From contig JAAMPI010000335.1 in NCBI GenBank assembly GCA_013054445.1, positions 1 through 42,863 of the forward strand: 42,863 nucleotides of DNA, read 5' to 3'. Below the pieces are notes generated by a model. It was not told the origin of the DNA and did no database searches. It worked only from the letters and a program-made list of their open reading frames with translations. Below are positions 1-10,561 of the stretch, piece by piece. Position 1 is the first letter of the stretch. The number at the start of each line of letters is the position of its first letter. Source of the stretch: Cudoniella acicularis. Lineage: Eukaryota; Ascomycota; Leotiomycetes; Helotiales; Helotiaceae. The position numbers and the translations under genes were made by a program.

Positions 1-223
1 TTTAAACCTTAGTAGAATCTTCTAGGTTGTTCTTTGATTTATAAGCGTTGATTTCTAAGTTATAGAAGCTTCTAGTAACTATACTTGTAGTATATATAGT
101 CCGCTCATCCCTTTGTAGATAGATAAGTCTTTAAGTCAAAATCATATTATTATTCCACATACTTGAATCTCTCTCGACCTAACAGTCGACTCTTCTTCCG
201 CCCACACACGTTTACCTCCAACA
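1..223 (+). mobile_element. LTR (right part), inserted in the PKS ketosynthase
   Basis: These bases match the LTR at 9691-10235 from its 42nd base onward and end in the same way (TTTACCTCC.ACAACA-like, here ...CCTCCAACA at 223), so the window opens inside an LTR. A 262-bp block present in the other copy (9932-10193) is missing here between 184 and 185. The PKS coding sequence resumes immediately after base 223 in the middle of the ketosynthase HGTGT motif, so the element is inserted in that gene. The left end, the target-site duplication and any internal retrotransposon sequence lie outside the window. Confidence 0.75.
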
Positions 224-3200
224 GTACTGGAACGCTAATTGGAGACCCAATTCAAATTGAAGCTCTTTCAAAGCCCCTAAATCCCCAGTCCGACCGTCCC
301 TTGCTCATTGGTTCGGTAAAGACAAACATCGGCCATGGGGGAGCTGTAAGTGGGATTACAAGCATCATCAAATCGACTCTTGCACTCGAAAACTTGGTTA
401 TTCTTCCAACAATCGGCATTAAAAATCTGAATTCCGAGCTAAAACTGGAAGAGCGAAATATGAAAGTGGTAACTTCTCTTCAACCATGGCCCGCAGGCGC
501 GGTTGGAAGAATAAGTATCAACTCGTTCAGTTACGGAGGTGCCAATGCTCATGCAATTCTTGAATCAGCAAGGATGCACAGAACTCAGCACAATAGCCAT
601 TTCCGCAATAGTACAGAGAGGCCATGTGGTTCTTTCATTTTCCCATTCTCTGCCAATAACGTGGGATCTCTGAACAAAAACATCGAAGCTGTCGTTTATT
701 CAATCACCGCTTTGCAGAATCTCCGAGATCTAGCATATACCCTGGGATCTCATCGCTCAAGGCTGTCTACTCGTGGGTATCTAATTACTACTCAGAAAGA
801 TGACAATTCCCCACCTCTAACAACCCCTCCCCGGCTTCAATCGTCGAGTGTCCATGGTATTCCCATTGCATTGATCTTTACAGGTCAAGGTACTCAATGG
901 CCAGGGATGGGCCGTGACCTTTTGGAGAAATTTCCCATATTTGGTCAAACAATTGGCTCTCTTGACTCATACCTTGCAAGCTTACCAGAGTCTTCATCGT
1001 GATCCCTCAAAGGTATAGTCTCTATCCTCTACCCTTAATCAATCAGGAAACTAATACTCTACGATAGATATGCTATTGGAAAGCGCAGAAAATAGCACAA
1101 TACATGAGGCTTCACGGTCTCGGCCTCTTTGTACTGCTGTGCAAATAAGTTTGGTTGCCTTACTCAAGGACTAGAACATTGAGCCAAGGGCCGTTATTGG
1201 ACATTCTTCTAGTATGCACACGATGAGGGTACTTTAGACAACCACTAATTATCTTGTAGGAGAGATATGTGCGGCCTTCGCTGCCGGTTTTGTGACCGCC
1301 AAGGAAGCCATCGCAATTTCGTATTACCGTGGTCTGGCCGTTTCCAGAATGACCACAAAAGATGCTACGTTAGCTGTTGGACTCAACCACGAAACCGTTG
1401 AGCAGCATATTTCAACCCTCGACTTGCAGAAGAGTCTCCGTGATACTTGTATCAACTCGCTGGAAAGCACTACTGTTAGTGGGGATTCTGATGCACTTGA
1501 TACCTTGTTCTCTATCTTCAAGGATCTGGGGGTCTTCGTGCGGAAACTTAGGACGGATAACAAGGCCTACCACTCCCACTTGATGGAATCTGTTGGACAG
1601 CATTACGAAGATCTACTCACACCAATATTCTCCAAGCAATATTACCAGGATCCGCGAACGGTGGAAGTGGCTATGTTCTCTTCAGTAACCTCGGAGGTTG
1701 CCAGTAAAGACTTTGTCGGCACACCCGCTTACTGATGCAAGAATCTTGAGTCTCCGGTTCTGTTTAGTAGCACAATGGAACTACTTCTACAAATCTGGAA
1801 CATATCATATGATCGAAGTCGGGCCTCATCTAGCACTAGCACAGCCTATGCGCGATATACAACAGAGTTCGGGTAACACGCAGTCAAGCTTTTCGTCTAC
1901 GTTATCCCGTAGAGCTAAGGGCGAAACGTCCATTTCGGATCTTGCTGCGTCACTATTTCTGGAAGGATACAACCTGCCATTCGCCAGGATTAACGGACTC
2001 ACCTCGGTGTCCATCGTGGAGGATCTTGCTAAGACCAACGAACTTCCTACACCCCCACCGAGCCAATCGATTCCAAAGATAATAAATGCGCTGAACCTAC
2101 TTGTTTTAAAATCAATGGGCCTAACATAGAAGCGATTGAAACCACATTCAAGGAAACTAATGAACTTGCCAATGAGTTTGCCAATGGAGTTAATAATGGA
2201 CTTGTTTCAACTTCCATTACCGCGGCTAGCCTTGAGGTTAATGAATTGAAACCAAATGCTACAGTTGGCAAGCTTCAAGTCATCCATGATCTGCCGACTT
2301 ATTCTTGGAATCACCAGGTCCTCTTTTGGAACGAGCCGCGAATTGGTTCTGATTACCGCAATCTCAAACATAAGAGACACGATCTTCTCGGATCTAGAAT
2401 CCCTGGAACAGCGGGTGAAGCTTCCTGGTGGCGCAATACACCCAGGTTGCAAGAAGTGCCGTGGATTCAGGATCACAAATTAGGCCCGACGATAGTGTTC
2501 CCAGCTGCTGGATATTCTCTCGAATAATCGGACAAGTTATTCGGGGATCTATACAATCCGTACTGGTTCTAAGAAAGTCGGCTTTGGAACGGTGACACTC
2601 GAGGCAAAACTGGAGAATGCCTCTGGGCAAATCATCACTTGAATAAAAGATGTAAGATTACAGTACGCGCCATTGCCTATTGGGAAACGACCCTTCAATC
2701 TGGTGCAACTCTAGAACGCAATCCTACTCTTAGAATTCTGTGGAAGCCAGATATCTCAACTCTATCAAGTAAGGATTCGCATGTGCTGGCCAGCTACTTA
2801 GAGCAATTCAGTTCTCTTCTCCCCCATCATCTTACTCATCCCGTCACGGCAAATTTTGCTGGTGCTATGGATCTCATCAACCACAAAAGCGGGCGAACAA
2901 ACATTTTGGAGTTGACCTATGATGGCAACAACAAATTGGAAGAGTTGATTGATGCCATCAACATTGGCGGTAGCCATAAACACTTTGAGACATACACAAG
3001 GGGTGTGATCACTGCTGATGGAAAGCTTTGGAGCGATGTCGATAAAAAATCCGAATCATCCACCTCTTATAAAGGATCGAAAATGATTAAGCGAGAACCT
3101 CAATTTAGCCTTGCCCTTGTCTCTTCTGTACGCATTCCAACCCCCTATAAGCGTTCATACTGATACTCGTAATCTAGGAAATATCAACAAACAAGATTCT

Positions 3201-5330
3201 TAACAACCAACTTGAACAACTTACCCCGTATTTGGCCCCAAATGCCATTTTCGTTTTCGCCAGCAATTCTACTGCAGTTTTATCTTTAGACGAGTTAAGT
3301 TTTTCTGTGATATCTGCGAGCCCAACAGATTCCAATACGAAAGTCACAATTGCGCGTTCAGTCACCCTTCCAAAACAGAAGTTGGCCACTGGTGGTTCCA
3401 AAATTATCCTCGTAAGTCAAACTACTTCACTCCCGCTTTCCTTTCCAGTCCCCAATCCCCAATTGCCTGTACTATGAATTTCTCGCTGATATTAAATAAT
3501 CAGGTGTATACCAACCTCTCCCATGCTTTGAACCATGCGGTACAAGCCGATTTATCCCAATCATTTGAAGCTGAAGTGGACCTCGTCAACTTAAGTGACG
3601 TTACCCTCGATACTGTTCCTCTTCAATCAATCGTTGTTACCGCTATTGAGCTGGAAACCCCCATTCTAGGAACGATGTCCGAATCTAAGCTGCAAGGGGT
3701 GAATATCATGGCGGAAAACGCCTCAGTCCTATTTTGGATAACTGGGGGGACGCTTTTCAAAGCAAAGCGGCCAGATTTTTCCCTTGTACTAGGGCTTTCT
3801 AGATTTCTAATGCTTGAACGTCCATCATTGAAGATGCCGGTTCTCGATCTCGATATTGAGAATATCGCAACAGCTGTTTCTAGTACACAGGTTATTTCGA
3901 TTCTCCACCAGGTCATGTACAGTACTAAGCCTGACTTTGAATACCGACAAGTAGATATTGTCTTAAATTCACTAACTGGTGATATTCTCCGTGCCAGCTG
4001 GCAGGCTTGCGCGGAATTTGGAATCTTTGTTAAGATTGGAAAACGGGATATTTCTGATAGTAGCATGCTAGACATGAAAATTTTTAGCAGAGGAACAACT
4101 TTCACGGCTTTTGATCGTACCGATCTATTTTGGTCTGACTCAGAGGCAAAGCATCAGGTCTGGCACAGGTATATATTTTCCACGTGGTGATGTCTGACAT
4201 TGCAAGCGCTAATCAGATGATCTAGGCTTCTACACCGTAGGGTGGAGCTTCTCCGAGGAAACAAAATCAAGCCAATCTCGCCATTAAAGATGTTCCCGGC
4301 GTCAAAAATCGCTCAGGCATTCCGGTACTTCTCTTTGGGTACCAGGATGGGCAAAGTCGCAGTATCTTTCGAGCCGTCAAATAGTATTTCTGTAAGTGGA
4401 TTTATACTATCCAATGATTGACACATGTGACACGACTGAAACTGTTTCAGGTTATTCCCAGTAAACATCGTACGAGCTTCAGTTCCGACAAATCATACAT
4501 TTTGATTGGTTGCTTAGGCGGCCTTGGAAGAAGTTTATCACAGTGGATGCTAAAACGCGGAGTTCGAGATTTTATATTCCTGGGCCGATCAGGAATGGAC
4601 AAATTAGCTGCCAAGAAGACAGTTAACGATCTCCAAGCAGCGGGCGCAAACGTCACCGTCATACGTGGAGACGTGGCCTGTTATAGTGATGTCGAGCAAG
4701 CTGTATCGGCAGCCCGTCACCCAATTGGTGGTATAGTGTAGGCTGCCATGAGCATACATGTAAGCTCTTTGCTCCTCAATTCCTAGTTTGTTTGCTTTTT
4801 CTTTAATGCTAATGCATATTGTAGGTGGCCCTTTTCAATGAACTCACGCATGAGAATTGGCATGGGGGAATGAGTCAAAAGGTCCGCGGGGTGTGGAATC
4901 TTTACCATACCCTTGACTCAAAAGGCCATGCCAAGACACTAGACTTCTTCATGCTAAGTTCCATCACAGGAAGTATCGGTACCGCCACAGAGAGCAATTA
5001 CTGTTCCGCTAACGCTTTCTTGAATTCCTTTGGCTCCTATCTCCGTAGCCTCTCTCTTCCCGGCATATCTCTTGGCCTAGGCATGATTTCGGAAGTTGGT
5101 TTCTTGCACGAGAATCCCTCAACGGAAGCGGCGCTTTTAAGAAAAGGAGTTCACCAATTTGCAGAAGAAGAATTTTTACAGATAATTGATGTGGCTTTAA
5201 CACCACCCCCCTGAGGATCCGGCTTCAGTGGTTGATCACGGATTCGGAAAGCTTCATCATATGCAAGGCCATATTCTTACGGGGCTTGAACTTCACGGTT
5301 TGCAGTATTGATGGCAAAGGGTACTCAAGT
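224..5330 (+). pseudogene. Decayed highly reducing polyketide synthase (KS-AT-DH-MT-psiKR-ER-KR remnant)
   Basis: Type I iterative PKS remnant; an intact enzyme would build a reduced polyketide chain in the cytosol. Domains are in normal order: KS C-terminal part (TGT-LIGDP, GSVKTNIGH, SYGGANAHAILE), AT (FTGQGTQWPGMG near 880, GHSS at 1200-1211, AYHSH at 1566-1580), DH (LPTYSWNH, PWIQDHK near 2460), a methyltransferase stub whose SAM-binding glycine motif is replaced (ILELTYDGNN), structural KR (3500-3900), ER C-terminal half, KR (GCLGGLGRSLS near 4520, ATESNYCSANAFL near 5000). Likely introns: 1015-1070, 1212-1259, 4392-4450 and 4760-4824. Lesions: LTR insertion in KS; stops at conserved Trp codons (1000-1002, 1172-1174, 1733-1735) and a Gln codon (4739-4741); the glycine after GHSS read as Arg; frameshifts near 1790, 2100, 2525 and in the C-run near 5210; the ER N-terminal half deleted near 3953; no ACP. 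The first half of KS must lie left of the window. Non-functional with high confidence. Confidence 0.92.
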
Positions 5331-5840
5331 GAGAACCGTAGCGGAGCTTGTGGGACGAGGGTTACTTGTGCAGGAGTAGTGTGATTCAAATTTCGAAGCT
5401 ATTCTTTTCCTTATTTTCTTTAGTAGGAGTGAACTTTGCTGCCCGTTCTGTCTATACAGTACAAGTTCAAGAATTCTCAGCGAGACTCAATTTGTGGAGC
5501 AAGAGCTGGTAGAGCTATGTTTATTGTGAAATAAATAGTTAAATTTAAAGTGATGTTTACCTTTTCGATGTTTGGATTCCAATCAGCCAGTTTCGGCGTA
5601 CAAATATTTTTTTGTGTCTCCCCGACGTGAAGGTAGAGGAGGGAAGGCGTTCTCGACGTTGTTAACAGTTGATCTCAGATTCTCAGTTACTATGTCTTGA
5701 GAAATTCACCTATGAATAATTAACACGATCGTTGAAATATTTTAGATGACTGTCAGCGAATTTGAACGAACTGCTTTCCTTATTTAGCTGAAGTCAATCG
5801 CTACTTTTCAGAAACCGAGTTAGCATCTGCCCTCTCACCC
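5331..5840. other. Intergenic, no gene seen
   Basis: Between the end of recognisable PKS homology and the stop codon of the reductase gene. No open frame with family resemblance and no ACP-like segment was seen, so the PKS carrier domain is either deleted or too degraded to read. The right end probably holds the 3' untranslated region of the minus-strand reductase. Confidence 0.5.
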
Positions 5841-7055
5841 CTATTTTCCCTCTTTCTCCATCTTCTTCACCTGTCCCACCAAATTCAAAACACAGTCCTC
5901 AAAACTCGTATAACTTACCCCCAATTCCTTCTCTGCCGTCACTCCATCCAACCCATAACTCTCATCAATGGCCTGTTGTTCTCCCTCTGCCACCCTGCCC
6001 GCAGCCCACCCCCTATCTAACAATATCTCTCTCGCCAATCCATATGAGAATCTCTCCGGGCTTGCAGCAACAAACCTCTTCCCACCAATATCCGCTCTCA
6101 ACAACGCCTCCACATGTGCCTCCGCTAAGTCCCTAACATCAACCCAAAATGGCACCCTCGCAACCGGCAATTCACCCTTCCCCATCGCCACTTCCCAAAG
6201 CATCCTATTACTCTCATTTAGCTCCTCAGCTCTAGACACAGGGTGAACAACGGGTCCAAAAGTCATTGGTGGGCAAATGGTTACGAGATCAAAGCCACTC
6301 TCATTGCCTCCGTCTTTCGTTTTGTCAGAGATGAATTCCCATGCAGCAAGCTCAGCAAATTTCTTACTGCCCCGATAGGCAACCACGGCACTTGTGCCCT
6401 TCGCAGCAGCTTCTTCATATGTTAAAGGGTTCCAATCTTTGGCTGTGTAGGTAAAATACCCTTCTGTCTTGGCATTGGAACTGCGTTTTAGGTCGAGGAT
6501 AGCTGCAAACGAGGACGTCAACACGACTCTCTTTACTGTAGATTCTGGGAGAGAACAAGCTATGAAGAGAGCCCGTGCACCATTTATCGCCGGGAGAATG
6601 AGCTCCTTTTCGTTGTCTGTTGTGTCGTATGTGAACGGCTATCCCAAAATTAGTAGTCGATATAGCAGGATAAGTTCCTTGTTCGTTGAATTTCCTCCCC
6701 CTGTCCCGCCTAAAAGGTGCCTCAGAAAGCAGAGGAGTGGAAATAAGAAGAAGAGACGAACACTAGCAACATGCACAACACCATCCACACCAGTAACCGC
6801 ATCTTCCAATCCCTTCCCTTCACCATCGCCAATATCTGCAAAGTCCTCAACAACAACCACATCAAGCTTCCCTGCGTAACAGGGACGAGCAGCAAGTAGC
6901 CTCTCCCCCTTTACACGAGAGCGTGTCGCGCAGCGGACTCTCAGACCCCGTTTTAGGAGGGCATCGACGATATGCGCGCCTATGAAACCGGTTCCGCCTG
7001 TGACAAGGATATATGTGGGGTTTCTGCGTAAAAGGAGAGTTGTAAGCGAGTGCAT
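5841..7055 (-). CDS. NAD(P)-dependent epimerase/reductase (extended SDR, cinnamoyl-CoA/dihydroflavonol reductase-like)
   Basis: Two exons, 7055-6762 and 6638-5841, join in phase 0 over a 123-nt intron (donor GTTCGT, acceptor ATAG) to give 363 residues, normal for extended SDRs. The join recreates HVASPFTYD, the usual sequence after the nucleotide-binding fold. The dinucleotide-binding motif TGGTGFIG is at residues 19-26, a TSS motif near 140, and the catalytic YRGSK (YxxxK) at 186-190. The family reduces aldehydes, ketones or cinnamoyl-type substrates with NADPH in the cytosol; the substrate cannot be told from sequence. It lies tail to tail with the PKS remnant and could once have been a tailoring gene of that cluster, but that is only proximity. 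The gene itself looks intact: no stops, and the ATG lies close upstream of the fold. Confidence 0.88.
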
Positions 7056-7734
7056 TCGTGTGATTTGTGATATGAATGATTTAAAATTAAGGAAGGAAAT
7101 TGCATAGAGCGGAAGTGGAAAGGGGTGGCAGGGAATAGGGAAAAGGCTTGTAAGCTTACTTTAGCGATGTGGTGGACATTATACTGTCTTTAATTGTAGT
7201 GTTTTTACACCTTTTGCACAATTTTTGCTGTTGAAGTGCTTCCTTTTTTCAAGGTATGTATGGTTGTTTTTATTAGTAGTGCTGGTGATGGAAGGAGTGA
7301 GACATGTGGCAGAAAATTGAATGGATAAATGGGTCAATGTTATTCCACAAATCATATACTTAGAAACAAATTAGCACAGCTTGAACGATTAATTGGTTAT
7401 AATAGTCTTAGGGAAAATTGTGAAATAGCCGAATTTCTATGGGAAATCTTTTAGAGCCCCACTACACAACTCTGAGCTCGCATAATGACAAAAGGGGGCA
7501 ACGGACAGGAAGCACGTGACCTCACAGCCACAAATCCCATGGGGCTGTGTGCATATCCAGAAAGCCTCAGCTGAAAAATCATGACAACTCGCGATATCTG
7601 CCGTTTCCCTTCCAAATTCGACCACTGCTCTTTCATCCACTCTCTAGTGTTAATCCACAAGACACTGGGGATAAATCTGGAGTTTTTCGCTGATATTATC
7701 GTCCTTTCTGGAAGAAAACACCAATTTTCCTACC
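7056..7734. promoter_or_regulatory. Divergent intergenic region, reductase and HET gene
   Basis: 679 bp between two divergent start codons, so it must hold both promoters. It is moderately AT-rich. I see no clear TATA box, operator or repeat; short open frames at 7437-7660 on the minus strand have no family resemblance. Confidence 0.4.
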
Positions 7735-9609
7735 ATGCGCCTCCTAAATGTCGATACGCTGCAAGTAGAGGACAGCCTTCGCGTTCCACCATATGCTATC
7801 CTGTCGCATTGTTGGGGAGAGGGGGAGGTCACATTTCAAGACATCAAACGCTCAGACTGGCAACAAATGCCTGGGGCAAAGAAGATAATATACGCTTGCC
7901 GGCAGTGCAAGAATGATAACCTCAGTTATATGTGGATCGATACCTGTTGCATCGACAAAAGTAGCAGTGCTGAGCTGTCCGAAGCCATCAACTCCATGTT
8001 CAATTGGTACCAACAAGCCACTATCTGTTATGCATATTTAGAGGATGTGGTTATTTCATCTGAATACACCTCGGAAACACAAGATTGCCCTGAGCTTCGA
8101 AAAAGCAGATGGTTTACTAGAGGGTGGACATTGCAAGAGCTTATTGCTCCGGAGAAAATCCTGTTTTTCGGTAACAAGTGGTCATTCCTTGGCAACAAGA
8201 AAATACTTTCTGGTCTCCTGTCAAGCATTACCACTGTCCCAGAAGAGGTATTGGCGGAGCCATCAAGAAGAAGGTTCTGCAGTATTGCGAAAAGAATGTG
8301 TTGGGCTGCAGCGCGATGCACAACCAGGCCAGAAGACGCTGCATATTCCCTGCTTGGCATCTTCGAAGTGCATATGCCTTTGCTCTACGGCGAAGGGCCA
8401 GCAGCCTTCATTCGGCTCCAGGAGGAGGTATGACTTATTCTTATACTAATTTACCATTTTTTTATGAGCGGCATTGAGAGCTGAATTCCTGGGAGGCCCC
8501 TAGTGGGAGCTATTTTCAGAGCCGATGTTCTAGAAGCCAACAGAGCTCGGAAGCTCTCACCTCACTCACATGTATTTTTCTCTAGTCTTTAGTGCTAATT
8601 TATTGGTTAGATTATGAAGCAAATTGAAGATCAGTCAATCTTTGCTTGGGGTTTGAGACTTGGGTATCAAGGTCTAGCATCACATTATGTGGGAGCCCTC
8701 GCGCAAAGACCTGCTCGGTTCTTCGGCTCTGAAAAGGTGGTTCCATTTCCAAGTAAGGGAACCAGACAGCCACACTCTATGACCAACAAAGGTATATGCA
8801 TTCAGCTGCCCATCTAGATCAGTGACAATAGCCCGTTAGGATACCCGGTCGCCATGCTTGATTGCCAGCTAGAAGACGACTTTTCGGGGGCTCTGGGCAT
8901 CGCTTTGAGAAAAACACCGGATCCTGTCATCTTTGTACGACGACAAGCCAACGGTGTAGATAAATACTCCCCAGAAAGCTACCAAGGCGCAGAAGTGCAG
9001 ACTATTTATATCAGCAAACATCCCTGGAAATATGGACAAGCTAGACGAAATAATTGCCTAGTTCGAACGGACTCTATGACAGCACATGGTTACCAAATTA
9101 CTGCTGTGTATCCAACCAAAAACTTCTCTTGGAACCAAGCGACCCAAGTCTTAGCCTTGAACTTCGAAGATTATAGGGATAGTGCAAACCGTGCGGGATC
9201 TCGTAGAAGGAGGACTTGGGTGGCCTTGGCGTTTCATAATGCCCATACCGGCCACGATTTCTGCGTCGTGCTCAACCTCACGGACAAGAGAAGCGATGTC
9301 AACTTTCAAGACCTAAGAGGCTGCGTCACCATACTCCCTACGATTCAAGAGCTATTGGATTTACTTGATAGAGACTCGCGCACGCTGAAAGACTGGTTAG
9401 AGGAAGGTAATAAGAAATGCATTGCTATCGGAATAGCTCACTTCTGGCATGAACAGAATATTCAAAACACGAAGCACAAATTTATGGCCAGCATCTGCAA
9501 AGAAGAAGTGTTGAATCAAGAGGTCATTGTCTTAGATGTAAGCGCCAGTATAAATCGGAACGAAGAATTGAAATACCTTTTCCGCAAGGGACAGGAGAGG
9601 AATACCTAA
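7735..9609 (+). CDS. HET-domain protein (heterokaryon incompatibility-like)
   Basis: Model: exons 7735-8427, 8611-8791 and 8840-9609, giving 547 residues. The HET domain occupies about residues 1-230: MRLLNVDT at the start, YAILSHCWG near 22-30, YMWIDTCCIDKSSSAELSEA near 64, SRWFTRGWTLQELIAP near 124-139, EDAAYSLLGIF and MPLLYGEG near the end of exon 1. HET proteins act in fungal non-self recognition and trigger cell death when incompatible partners fuse. The C-terminal 300 residues are unassigned and look like the variable tail of this family. Intron 1 (183 nt) has donor GTATGA, a GCTAAT branch-like site and acceptor TTAG, and restores the conserved DDQSIFAWG-type segment. Intron 2 (48 nt) is less sure: read through instead, the frame contains one TAG at 8815-8817 followed by open sequence, so a nonsense mutation is the alternative. 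An LTR begins 81 bp after the stop. Confidence 0.8.
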
Positions 9610-9690
9610 TTTTAAGTGAAAGTGGTAGTAGGGGCCAGGTGTTTTATTCCAAACTCTTGGAGGCATGATTTAGAAATTATGTTTGCATTT

Positions 9691-10235
9691 TGTTGTATTA
9701 TTAGGTAATAAGCACTATTCTAAACTTAAGGTTTAAACCTTAGTAGAATCTTCTAGNTTGTTCTTTNATTTATANGCTTTGATTTATAAGCNNTGATTTC
9801 TAAGCTATAGAAGCTTCTAGTAACTACACTTATAGTATATATAGTCCGCTCACCCCTTTATAGATAGATAAGTCTTTAAGTCAAAATCATATTATTGTTT
9901 TATCTACATACTTGAATCTCTCGACCTAACAATCTGTAATGGGACTGGGGTCTACTTAACTAAGATCTTCTACCTCAGGTAAGCAGGAGGTCTGTCGGAT
10001 TGGTAGTATAGAAGTGTGGGCGTTGCGATCTCACTGGTGGTTGCTAGCTAGGAAGCTTAGCACGTTACAAGCAAGGATAATCAAAGTATGATATAAGATT
10101 GCTAAAGTACGTTGAGCACGAAGCTCCTATCTAGTAAGGAAATCTCTCTGCTTATATAGATCCCTTTTACCCCGCTAGTCGACGTGGTCGACGGTCGACT
10201 CTTCTTCCGCCTACACACGTTTACCTCCGACAACA
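9691..10235 (+). mobile_element. Solo LTR, 545 bp, TGTTG...CAACA ends
   Basis: Starts TGTTG and ends CAACA, a perfect 5-bp inverted terminal pair of the LTR type, and is repeated in part at 1-223. No reverse transcriptase, integrase or primer-binding site flanks it, so it is a solo LTR. The 5-bp flanks (CATTT before, AAATA after) do not match, so no target-site duplication is visible. Several N bases between 9757 and 9793 show that the assembly is uncertain in this repeat. It carries a 262-bp block (9932-10193) that is absent from the copy at the window start. Confidence 0.72.
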
Positions 10236-10561
10236 AAATAACATGTTCGGTGATAACAATAGATTAGGTTAGACTTTTGGTATTTAATTGTGATAGGACT
10301 AAGAGATCAAACTGAGAAGCACCTGAGATCCCTTTGGAAATTCGAGAATTTTCGACGATTCAACCTGCTCAAGAGCAAATATTATCGAGGGGAAAGGAGC
10401 TCGGAAGAGAGCCGTCACAGCATTGGAAACGGCGTTGCTGGTTGCACAGAGATGATCACCTTGTACTTGTTTAAGGTAGACGACAAACGACTTAAACACG
10501 GCATCAGAGAGAGATAATATTCTATAGAGGGTTAGCGACGTCGTATAGAGTTAAGGGTGAC
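10236..10561. other. Intergenic, no gene seen
   Basis: 326 bp between the solo LTR and the stop codon of the minus-strand RNase III-like gene. Short open frames on both strands (10290-10517) have no recognisable family features. Part is presumably the 3' untranslated region of the minus-strand gene. Confidence 0.4.

Noticed and set aside
163..230. The open frame that starts at 163 as the true PKS start
   Set aside because: Its first 20 codons are LTR sequence; PKS homology begins only after base 223.
5841..7055. Active secondary-metabolite cluster made of the PKS and the reductase
   Set aside because: The PKS is dead and no other tailoring, transporter or regulator gene is in the window; only proximity links the two.
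9990..10080. tRNA-like segment inside the LTR
   Set aside because: No acceptor stem pairing and no TTCGAAT-type T loop could be found.
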